DNA from: Eubacteriales Family XIII. Incertae Sedis bacterium
Lineage (GTDB): Bacteria; Bacillota; Clostridia; Peptostreptococcales; Anaerovoracaceae
Assembly: GCA_031278255.1 (NCBI GenBank)
Contig: JAITKU010000106.1
Location: 1 to 18,253, forward strand
DNA length: 18,253 bases
Direction of reading: 5' to 3'
Position 1 is the first letter of the stretch. Every line of letters begins with the position of its first letter. The notes under the pieces were generated by a model. It made no database searches. It was given only the letters and a program-made list of their open reading frames with translations, and was not told where the DNA came from. Positions 6,665-13,315 of this stretch are shown in pieces. Both the position numbers and the translations under genes were made by a program.

Positions 6665-7182
6665 ACCGCCCCGAAAGGCCGATCACAATGAACAATACCG
6701 AACTGGAACACCTGACGCGCGACGCGACGTGTCACATATTGCGGACGACAAAAGGCATTGTCGCGATGGTACATCCCGACTTTGTGTGTTGCGACGCGGA
6801 CAAAAGGGAATTGACTTTCGCGTTTTCGACGACGGACTGGGAAATGAGTCCTGCGGGCCTGTTGCACGGCGGCATTCTTTCAACGATGTTCGACATCTCC
6901 CTCGGGGCCTTGATTTCGCCCTACGCGGGCGGCTTCGCTCCCACGATTCAATTGACCGTGACATTTCTCGCCCCCGTCCCCTTGGGCGAGACCCTGCACA
7001 TACACGCGAAAATCGTTTCCTTGGGGAAGAGCGTCATTCACGCGGAGGCTTCGGCGGTCGTTCAGGGCACGGGGAAGCTTGCCGCGACGGGCAAAGGGAT
7101 CTATTCTGTAAAAATATGGAAATCAAAACTGGAAGAGGCCGTTTCGTTTCCCGAGCCGTCCGCGCGGTTTACGGCGGTTTAA
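6661..7182 (+). CDS. Hotdog-fold acyl-CoA thioesterase, PaaI-like
   Basis: This hotdog-fold protein has 173 residues from ATG 6661, or 164 from ATG 6688. The PaaI-type active-site pattern is visible in 'AGLLHGGILSTMFDISLG', with HGG followed by Asp, and the second half 'TIQLTVTFLAPVPLGETLHIHAKI' is the usual core-strand region. It probably hydrolyses an acyl-CoA or relieves CoA trapping. ATG 6661 overlaps the ptb stop (ATGA) and suits translational coupling, while ATG 6688 has an AAAGG nine bases upstream and is a good alternative. Its place between ptb and buk is unusual, since those genes normally sit together. It may act on a stalled intermediate or on the BKACE product, as betainyl-CoA thioesterase does in carnitine breakdown. 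Confidence 0.82.
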   Translation: MNRPERPITMNNTELEHLTRDATCHILRTTKGIVAMVHPDFVCCDADKRELTFAFSTTDWEMSPAGLLHGGILSTMFDISLGALISPYAGGFAPTIQLTVTFLAPVPLGETLHIHAKIVSLGKSVIHAEASAVVQGTGKLAATGKGIYSVKIWKSKLEEAVSFPEPSARFTAV

Positions 7183-7194
7183 GGAGGAACTGTA

Positions 7195-8274
7195 TTGCGT
7201 ATCTTGGCGATCAACCCGGGTTCCACATCGACAAAGGTCGCGGTGTTTGAGGACGAGGAAAAGGTATTTCAAAAGGACATCCTGCATTCCGCAGAGGAAC
7301 TGTCCCGATTCCCCGATATTCCGGATCAACTTCCGTACCGAAAGAAAATGATAGAGGACACATTGGCGGCGGCGGGGTTTTTTACGGACGATTTTGACGC
7401 TTTCGTCGGCCGGGTGGGCGGCGTAATGCCCTGCGAGGGCGGCGTCTATGAGGCGTCAGGGCTTTTGCTGGAGCATACGCGAAGCTGTTGCGTCGCGCGC
7501 CATCCCGCGAATTTGGGTTCCGTCCTCGTGGCCGAGTTCGCGGCGCGGCGGGGGCTGAAAGGCTATGTTGTCGATCCCCCGGACACCGACGAACTGCAAC
7601 CGGTGGCGCGTATCAGCGGGCTGAAAGGCGTCGCGCGCGAGAGCCGGTTTCACGCGCTCAACCAAAAGGAGGTCGCCAGACGCGCGGCGGCGGACCTCGG
7701 CAAGACCTACGCGACGGCGCGGCTGATCGTCGCGCATCTCGGCGGGGGCATATCCCTCGGCGTACACCGGGAGGGGAGGGCCGTGGACGTGACGGACCTG
7801 ATCAACGGGGACGGCCCCATGGCGCCCACGCGCATGGGGTCCATGACGGCGCGCGCGATCATGAATCTGTACGCGGCCGGAAAGAGCGACAGGGATATAC
7901 ACGCGCTGATCATGCGGGACGGCGGCGTGTTGCATCATCTCGGCGTGAGCGATATGCGCGAGGTCGAGAAAAGGGCGTACGCGGGGGACGATTACGCGGC
8001 CTTGGTTTACGAGGCTTTGATCTATCAGGTGGCAAAATACATCGGCGCCTTTGCCACCGTCCTCTGCGGCGATGTTGACGCCGTTGCCCTGACCGGGGGT
8101 CTGACGCATTCCGCGCGCATTACGGACGCCTTGACGGAGCGGGTCGGTTTCATCGCGCCCGTCCTGATATACCCCGGGGAGTTTGAAATGGAAGCCTTGG
8201 CGAACAGCATTCTCCGCGTCGCGCGCGGAGAGGAATCCGTCAAGCATTACGAACCGCGCCGCGTCGATCTGTAA
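7195..8274 (+). CDS. buk: Butyrate kinase (TTG start)
   Basis: The 359-residue ASKHA-fold acid kinase has the usual butyrate-kinase length. 'ILAINPGSTSTKVAVF' at the N-terminus is the phosphate-binding motif, 'VAHLGGGISLGVHREGRAVD' the central motif, and 'ALTGGLTHS' the adenosine-binding segment. It makes ATP from an acyl phosphate, or phosphorylates a short-chain acid in reverse. No ATG fits the N-terminus. TTG at 7195 has a near-perfect AAGGAGG (7181-7187) with a seven-base spacer, so the start is well supported. The site overlaps the stop of the thioesterase gene. With Ptb this provides substrate-level phosphorylation for the pathway. Confidence 0.95.
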   Translation: MRILAINPGSTSTKVAVFEDEEKVFQKDILHSAEELSRFPDIPDQLPYRKKMIEDTLAAAGFFTDDFDAFVGRVGGVMPCEGGVYEASGLLLEHTRSCCVARHPANLGSVLVAEFAARRGLKGYVVDPPDTDELQPVARISGLKGVARESRFHALNQKEVARRAAADLGKTYATARLIVAHLGGGISLGVHREGRAVDVTDLINGDGPMAPTRMGSMTARAIMNLYAAGKSDRDIHALIMRDGGVLHHLGVSDMREVEKRAYAGDDYAALVYEALIYQVAKYIGAFATVLCGDVDAVALTGGLTHSARITDALTERVGFIAPVLIYPGEFEMEALANSILRVARGEESVKHYEPRRVDL

Positions 8275-8304
8275 TCGCTGCCCGGCCGGGCGAAGGCGGA
8301 TCGC

Positions 8305-8324
8305 GCGGGACCGAAGCGTCCCGC
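8305..8324 (+). other. Intercistronic GC hairpin between buk and the second SDR
   Basis: GCGGGAC (8305-8311) pairs perfectly with GTCCCGC (8318-8324) around a six-base loop. No T-run follows, so it is not a standard terminator; it may protect or punctuate the mRNA. A separate perfect 12-bp palindrome, GCCCGGCCGGGC, lies at 8280-8291 just after the buk stop. This 105-base gap is the longest in the operon, and I see no convincing promoter in it. Confidence 0.45.
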
Positions 8325-8342
8325 AAAGACGGAGGAAAAGGC

Positions 8343-8396
8343 GTGACATTCGTTGACAAATTAATGCAAGGAGGCAGGAATGAAGAATCTATTTGA
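8343..8396 (+). CDS. Possible 17-residue leader peptide overlapping the second SDR
   Basis: A GTG at 8343 has GGAGG (8331-8335) with a seven-base spacer and opens a frame for MTFVDKLMQGGRNEESI. It ends in TGA at 8394-8396, seventeen bases inside the following SDR gene and in a different frame. The spacing is as good as that of the real genes, so ribosomes may translate it and couple into the SDR. I recognise no homologue, and a chance occurrence is quite possible. Confidence 0.25.
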   Translation: MTFVDKLMQGGRNEESI

Positions 8397-9162
8397 TCTG
8401 ACGGGCAAGGGCGCCGTAATCATCGGCGGCGCGGGCGGCATTGGACAGGCGATTGCGCAGGGCTTTGCGGAGGCGGGCGCGCGCGTGGTCATTTCGAGCA
8501 GGAAAGAGAAAGCGCTGCGGCGGGCAAAACAAGAGATCCTGGAGGCGAGCGGCGTTTCGGTGCGCTGCATCGCCTGCGACGCCTCCGATGAGGCGGAGGT
8601 GGAAGCCCTGCTGAGGGACAGCACGGCGGCGCCGGAGCAGATTGACATACTGGTGAACGCGCAGGGCTTCAATCAAAAATATCCCGGCACGGAGTTCCCC
8701 GCGGATGTTTGGGACAAGATGTTCGACACCAACGTGAAGAGCCTGATGTTGACCTGCAAGCATTTTGGGAAATACATGAAAGAGCGCGGCATACACGGCA
8801 AGATCATCAATCTCTCTTCGGTGCGCGGCGTGCGCGCCGTGGGCAACGGCGGCATGGGCAACGTCGGTTACTGCGCCACGAAAGGCGCGGTCGATATGCT
8901 GACGCGCGCCTATGCTTCGGACCTGCGGCCCCATATTCAAGTCAACGCGATCGGGCCGACGATCACCTATACCCCGATGATGGTGGGGCTGTTGCCCGAC
9001 AAGGAAGAGGACCGCGCGAAGATTGCGTCGGCCATGCCGGCGATGCGTATCGGAATGCCCGAGGATTGCGTCGGCCCCGCCGTGTTCCTCGCGTCCGCGG
9101 CCTCGGATTTCGTGACCGGACAGATCATCTATCCCGACGGCGGTCTGACCGCCGTCGGTTGA
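8380..9162 (+). CDS. Short-chain dehydrogenase/reductase (SDR), operon gene 8
   Basis: This classical SDR has 260 residues with the cofactor loop GGAGGIG (16-22), 'NAQG' (93-96) in place of NNAG, the Ser146/Ser147 pair, and Tyr164/Lys168 in 'YCATK'. A Gly-rich insert (GNGGMGNVG, 155-163) directly before the catalytic Tyr sets it apart from the first SDR and may shape the pocket. The N-terminus 'NLFDLTGKGAVIIGG' resembles gluconate-5-dehydrogenase-type SDRs. AGGAGG lies seven bases upstream of the ATG. It should oxidise a hydroxy acid or reduce a ketone with NAD(P). Its position just before the BKACE gene makes it a candidate producer of the beta-keto acid substrate. Substrate is unknown. Confidence 0.9.
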   Translation: MKNLFDLTGKGAVIIGGAGGIGQAIAQGFAEAGARVVISSRKEKALRRAKQEILEASGVSVRCIACDASDEAEVEALLRDSTAAPEQIDILVNAQGFNQKYPGTEFPADVWDKMFDTNVKSLMLTCKHFGKYMKERGIHGKIINLSSVRGVRAVGNGGMGNVGYCATKGAVDMLTRAYASDLRPHIQVNAIGPTITYTPMMVGLLPDKEEDRAKIASAMPAMRIGMPEDCVGPAVFLASAASDFVTGQIIYPDGGLTAVG

Positions 9163-9227
9163 CGCGCCGCGGGCTTTATGCCTGCGCGTGCGTGACGGTC
9201 TGAGTGAAAAAAAGGAGGAGCGAACAA

Positions 9228-10055
9228 ATGAGCGACAAAGTAATTATCACAGCGGCGCTTACGGGCGCCGTGACGCCAAAGGAGATCAACCCCCATATCC
9301 CCTTGACGCCGGAAGAGATCGCCGAGGACGCCGTTCGTTGCCGCGCCGCCGGCGCCGCCGTCGTACACATCCATATGCGCGACGACGCGGGTCTCGGGAC
9401 GATGAACGCCGAAAAGTTTCGCAAAACGGCGGAGCTTATCCGCGAAAAGGGCAGCGACGTTGTGATCAACATGACCACCTCAGGCGACAACCGGGCTTCG
9501 GACGATGAACGCATCGCGCACATAGGCGCGCTGAAGCCGGAGATGGCTTCTTACGACGCGGGTTCTTTCAATTGGATGCCGGCGGGGGTATTTATGAATT
9601 CCCCGCAGTTCCTCGAAAAACTGGGCTTGCTGATGAAAGAAAGCGGCGTGAAGCCGGAATTTGAAATCTTCGATTCCGGCATGATGGGAATCGTCGATTA
9701 TTATACGAAAAAGGGCGTTTTGAACACGCCGGGCCACTATCAGTTCTGCCTCGGCATACTCGGCGGCATGACCGCCACGGTTGAAAATCTCGTATACCTG
9801 CACGATCAACTGCCCGCGGGTTCCACATGGTCCGCGTTCGGCATCGGAAAGGACCATTTGAAGATCATCTACGCGACTTTGGCGCTCGGCGGGCATATCC
9901 GCGTCGGACTCGAGGACAATGTGTATTACGCCAAGGGAGAGCCCGCCTCCAACGCCCGTCTTGTCGAAAGGGCGGCGCGCATTGTCAGGGAATTTCAGAA
10001 AGAACCCGCGACGCCTGCGGAGGCGCGGGAAATCTTGGGGCTTAAACCGCTGTAA
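9228..10055 (+). CDS. Beta-keto acid cleavage enzyme (BKACE, Kce/DUF849 family)
   Basis: The 275-residue TIM-barrel protein shows the family metal site: His47 and His49 in 'VVHIHMRDD', and Glu229-Asp230 in 'GGHIRVGLEDN' with Arg225. These match His46, His48, Glu230, Asp231 and Arg226 of 3-keto-5-aminohexanoate cleavage enzyme (Kce). The family condenses a beta-keto acid with acetyl-CoA to give acetoacetate and a new acyl-CoA. Kce residue Glu14, which I recall binding the substrate amino group, aligns with Val15 here ('TGAVTPKE'), so a cationic substrate such as 3-keto-5-aminohexanoate or dehydrocarnitine is unlikely. ATG 9228 has AAGGAGG with an ideal spacer; a GTG at 9204 lacks one. Other family members include triacetate acetoacetate-lyase of phloroglucinol fermentation, which would also suit two SDRs and a thiolase. 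Confidence 0.93.
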   Translation: MSDKVIITAALTGAVTPKEINPHIPLTPEEIAEDAVRCRAAGAAVVHIHMRDDAGLGTMNAEKFRKTAELIREKGSDVVINMTTSGDNRASDDERIAHIGALKPEMASYDAGSFNWMPAGVFMNSPQFLEKLGLLMKESGVKPEFEIFDSGMMGIVDYYTKKGVLNTPGHYQFCLGILGGMTATVENLVYLHDQLPAGSTWSAFGIGKDHLKIIYATLALGGHIRVGLEDNVYYAKGEPASNARLVERAARIVREFQKEPATPAEAREILGLKPL

Positions 10056-10088
10056 GGCGGAAGCAAAGACGCGAGAAGGAGGAATTTT

Positions 10089-11258
10089 ATGAGGGAAGCG
10101 GTAATTGTAGGCGCCGCGCGGACGCCCGTGGGAAGGGCAAGAGGAAAATTGGCCGCCGTACCCGCGCACTGTCTCGGGGCGATCGCCTTGAAAGAGGCCG
10201 TCGCGAGATCGGGAATCGACCAAAACGAGATAGAGGAAGTGATCTTCGGCAATCTGTTTGCCAACGAGTACGCGAACATCGCGCGCAGCGTCGCGCTCGA
10301 AGCGGGTTTCCCCTACGAAATCCCCGCGTTCACCATCGACAGGCAATGCGCCTCGTCGTTGTCGGCCCTGACGCTCGCGGCGGCGCTCATCGGGTCCGGA
10401 CAGGCCGACGTTGTGGCCGCGGGCGGCGTTGAGAGCGATTCAAGGCGCGCGTATGTGATGGAAAAACCGTCGCAAGCCTATCAGACGGTCCCGCCGAGAT
10501 GGGTCGAGTTCATGACGGCCCCCGTCAAGGAGGACTGCGTAAGCATGGTGGAAACGGCCGAGAACGTGGCAAAGAAGTTCAATATTTCCAGAGAGGATGC
10601 CGACGCGTTTGCGGCGGAAAGCCACAAGAAAGCCGCGGCGGCGTGGGAAGCGGGACGTTTCGACAGCCAGATCGTGCCCGTTGCGGCGCCGCTCGGCAAG
10701 GGAAAAACAGAACGGATCGACAGGGACGAATCGATTCGGCCCGACACGACGACGGAAACGCTCGCGAAGCTGCGCCCCGTATTGCCGGGCGGCACCGTGG
10801 TTACGGCGGGCAACTCCTCTCCCATGAACGACGGCGCCGGGGCCTTGATCGTCATGGAGAAAGAAAAGGCGAAAGCCCTGGGTCTCAAAATATGGGGGCG
10901 CTTTGTCGCGGGCGCGGCGGCGGGACTCGATCCTAAAATCATGGGTTACGGCCCCGTGGTCGCGACCGAAAAGCTGCTGAAAAAGACCGGCCGCACGCTG
11001 GACGACATCGACCTCATCGAAATGAACGAGGCGTTTGCAACGCAGTCGGTGGCGTGTATTCGGGGCCTGCGCATGGACGTTTCCAAGTTGAACGTCAACG
11101 GCGGCGCCATTGCCCTCGGCCATCCGCTTGCGGGCACAGGCGCCATATTGGTGACAAAGCTGCTCTATGAGATGGAGAGGCGGGACGCCGGCAGCGGGCT
11201 TGTGACTTTTTGTATAGGCGGGGGACAGGGCGCGAGCGTGATCATCGATCGCGTGTAG
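10089..11258 (+). CDS. Thiolase (acetyl-CoA C-acyltransferase), last gene of the operon
   Basis: The 389-residue thiolase carries the nucleophile Cys87 in 'DRQCASSLSA', 'NEAFA' (313-317), His345 in 'NVNGGAIALGHPLAGTGA', and the acid/base Cys375 in 'CIGGGQG'. All catalytic residues are therefore present. The usual 'GGxESMSxxPY' stretch after the nucleophile is altered to 'GGVESDSRRAYVM' (112-124), which lines the substrate pocket in family members, so the preferred 3-ketoacyl-CoA may differ from acetoacetyl-CoA. It should cleave a 3-ketoacyl-CoA, for example that made by Hbd, to acetyl-CoA. That would also regenerate the acetyl-CoA consumed by BKACE. AAGGAGG (10076-10082) precedes the ATG by six bases. 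It ends 60 bases from the convergent ABC permease gene. Confidence 0.93.
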   Translation: MREAVIVGAARTPVGRARGKLAAVPAHCLGAIALKEAVARSGIDQNEIEEVIFGNLFANEYANIARSVALEAGFPYEIPAFTIDRQCASSLSALTLAAALIGSGQADVVAAGGVESDSRRAYVMEKPSQAYQTVPPRWVEFMTAPVKEDCVSMVETAENVAKKFNISREDADAFAAESHKKAAAAWEAGRFDSQIVPVAAPLGKGKTERIDRDESIRPDTTTETLAKLRPVLPGGTVVTAGNSSPMNDGAGALIVMEKEKAKALGLKIWGRFVAGAAAGLDPKIMGYGPVVATEKLLKKTGRTLDDIDLIEMNEAFATQSVACIRGLRMDVSKLNVNGGAIALGHPLAGTGAILVTKLLYEMERRDAGSGLVTFCIGGGQGASVIIDRV

Positions 11259-11318
11259 GCTTACTACGCAAAACCCCACGCGGCAACAAATACAAAACAA
11301 AGTCAAGTAAGAATCAGA

Positions 11319-12293
11319 CTATTTCTCCTCGTATCCGCTTGTTATTTTGTTGATTATGAGTACGATAATCACGATAATGCCCATGATGAGCGCCTGTACG
11401 GAGGTTTGCAAGCCGATCTTGATCATCGCGTTGTTGATCATCTGAATGATGGCGACGCCCGTGGCGCACATGAGCATGTTGCCCCTGCCGCCCGTCATTC
11501 TGACGCCGCCTATGACAACGGAGCATATGGCTACGATATCTATATTGTCGCCCATATTGTACGTTGACGCGTTGTTGCGGATAACGCACAGAACGGCGCA
11601 CACCGCGCTGCAAAAGCCGCAGACGGTATAGGTGAGCCGCATAATCCTGTCTTTGTCGATGCCGGAGAGTACAGCCGCTTCCGGATTGCCGCCGATCACA
11701 TACATGCCGACACCGCTTCTCGTCCACTTGAGAAACACGGCAAACGCGCAGAACAGCAACAGCGCGATGAGCATGGACGGCGAGAGGAAGCCGAATATCT
11801 TCATATTATAAAAAGAAGGCAGAGGCCCGCCTCCGAGCAGTACGTCGCGAACGGATTTGCTTCCCCCCGCGCCGTTGATCAAGAGTACCAGACCTTTGAG
11901 TACGGTCATCACGGCCAAGGTGCCGATGAGCGACGGGATCCCGAGACGCGTGACGATGGAACCGTTGCAATAGCCGATGAGAACGCCGGCGGCAATCGAG
12001 ATCGCCGCGGCCGCGAAAAAGCCGAGACGCGGCGCGAGCATTGCGAACGCGGTGCCGCAGAACGCCACCTGATAGCCGATGGACAGGTCTATGCCGCCGA
12101 CTATGAATACGAAACTCAAACCGGCGGCCAGAATGCCAAAGGTCCCGATCGTTTGCAGCAGGTTGAATACATTCGAGGGCTTGAAAAATCGGTCGCCCAC
12201 CAAGAGAGCCGAGGCCGCGACGATCAACATCAGGACAAACAGCGCGTTGTTTGTTTTGAAAAATTCGTATATCGAACGAAGCTTCGCGTTCAT
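11319..12293 (-). CDS. ABC sugar-type importer permease (RbsC family), second permease
   Basis: The 324-residue, very hydrophobic inner-membrane protein belongs to the BPD_transp_2 family of ribose/galactose-type permeases. Signature segments are 'GGIDLSIGYQVAF' (67-79) and the cytoplasmic 'AICSVVIGGVRMTGGRGN' (255-272), which faces the ATPase. Its start overlaps the stop of the upstream permease by ATGA (12290-12293), and GGAGGG lies eight bases before the ATG, so the two permeases are co-translated and probably form a heterodimer. Imported substrates of this family are pentoses, hexoses, autoinducer-2 or related polar molecules; which one applies here is unknown. Confidence 0.92.
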   Translation of the reverse strand: MNAKLRSIYEFFKTNNALFVLMLIVAASALLVGDRFFKPSNVFNLLQTIGTFGILAAGLSFVFIVGGIDLSIGYQVAFCGTAFAMLAPRLGFFAAAAISIAAGVLIGYCNGSIVTRLGIPSLIGTLAVMTVLKGLVLLINGAGGSKSVRDVLLGGGPLPSFYNMKIFGFLSPSMLIALLLFCAFAVFLKWTRSGVGMYVIGGNPEAAVLSGIDKDRIMRLTYTVCGFCSAVCAVLCVIRNNASTYNMGDNIDIVAICSVVIGGVRMTGGRGNMLMCATGVAIIQMINNAMIKIGLQTSVQALIMGIIVIIVLIINKITSGYEEK

Positions 12294-13270
12294 GCCGTTT
12301 TGCCCTCCGACTTCAGGATATCCGCCCGCATGGCGATGAGCAGTATGATCCCCTGCACGATGTATTGCGCGTTCGATCCCAGGCCTATGAGCGTAAAGCC
12401 GTTTGCCAGTATGCCCACGAAAAGCACGCCCAAGATCGTACCGATCACGTTGCCCTTGCCGCCCGAAATGCTGACGCCGCCGAGAACGATGGCGGTCAGC
12501 GCGTCAAATTCCAGTCCCACGCCGGAATAGGGCTGGGTGGACATCACCTTTGTGAACAATACGATACCGGCGATGCCTGCGGCCAGACCGGCGAGTACAT
12601 ACGCGGACAGCACGATCTTCACGGCGGAGATACCCGAAAATCGCGCCGCGAGCGCGTTTGCTCCGACGGCGTATATCCGCGTTCCGAACACGGTTTTTTT
12701 CAGTATAAAGGCAAAGACGGCCGCGACGGTCGCAAATATCCATATCGGAATGGGTATGCCGGCGATATTGCCCGCGCCGATGGCCTTGAGAACATCGCTG
12801 GGGTTTTCCGTGGTGAGCTGTCGCCCGTTGGAGTACATCATGGTCACGCCCTTGAAGAAATACATCGTGCCGAGCGTGGTGATGAAAGGATTCAGGCGGA
12901 TCAGCCCCACCAATATGCCGTTGAGCGTCCCGCACAGCGCGCACGCGGTAAGCACGAAAAAAATCGCGAGGAAAGCCCTGTCGGAATACACGCCCGTGAT
13001 ACAGGCGCCGAGACCGACGAGCCAGCCGACGGACAGGTCTATATTCCCCGCGATCATCACGAGGGTCAGCGCGGAAGCGACAATGCCCGTGACGGACACG
13101 CTCCGAAACAGGTTTATCAGATTTCCGGACGTAAAAAAACGCGGGCCCGAAAGGACCAGTACGACGATGATGAAAGCGAGCATAATGCAGATTACGCCGA
13201 TGTTTTCGACGCGCCCCAATCGCCTTAGCAACAGCCGCCCGCCGTCTTTTAAGCTTACCGGTTCCGCCAT
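12290..13270 (-). CDS. ABC sugar-type importer permease (RbsC family), first permease
   Basis: The 326-residue integral membrane protein is of the same family as its downstream neighbour. It has 'AGNIDLSVGWLVGLGA' (74-89), the equivalent of the GGIDLSVGS signature, and 'GVGLEFDALTAIVLGGVSISGGKGN' near 250-274, the ATPase-contact loop. A soluble stretch of about 20 residues precedes the first membrane segment. The start has a GGAGGAGGG site just upstream (minus strand) and lies 45 bases from the ATPase stop. It differs substantially in sequence from the other permease, so the importer is probably a heterodimer rather than the product of a recent duplication. Confidence 0.92.
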   Translation of the reverse strand: MAEPVSLKDGGRLLLRRLGRVENIGVICIMLAFIIVVLVLSGPRFFTSGNLINLFRSVSVTGIVASALTLVMIAGNIDLSVGWLVGLGACITGVYSDRAFLAIFFVLTACALCGTLNGILVGLIRLNPFITTLGTMYFFKGVTMMYSNGRQLTTENPSDVLKAIGAGNIAGIPIPIWIFATVAAVFAFILKKTVFGTRIYAVGANALAARFSGISAVKIVLSAYVLAGLAAGIAGIVLFTKVMSTQPYSGVGLEFDALTAIVLGGVSISGGKGNVIGTILGVLFVGILANGFTLIGLGSNAQYIVQGIILLIAMRADILKSEGKTA

Positions 13271-13315
13271 GAAGCCCTCCTCCCGCGGCGCCGCCGCGCC
13301 GCCTTTCGCGTTACG

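Noticed and set aside
7456..8349. 297-codon open frame on the minus strand over buk
   Set aside because: The butyrate kinase motifs on the plus strand are unambiguous, and the antisense translation is Arg/His-rich without a domain.
8354..8359. TTGACA upstream of the second SDR as a -35 box for an internal promoter
   Set aside because: No -10-like hexamer occurs 15-19 bases downstream; that position is occupied by the ribosome binding site and start codon of the SDR gene.
9228..10055. Assignment to lysine fermentation as 3-keto-5-aminohexanoate cleavage enzyme
   Set aside because: The amino-binding Glu is replaced by Val, and no lysine aminomutase or 3,5-diaminohexanoate dehydrogenase gene is present in the window.
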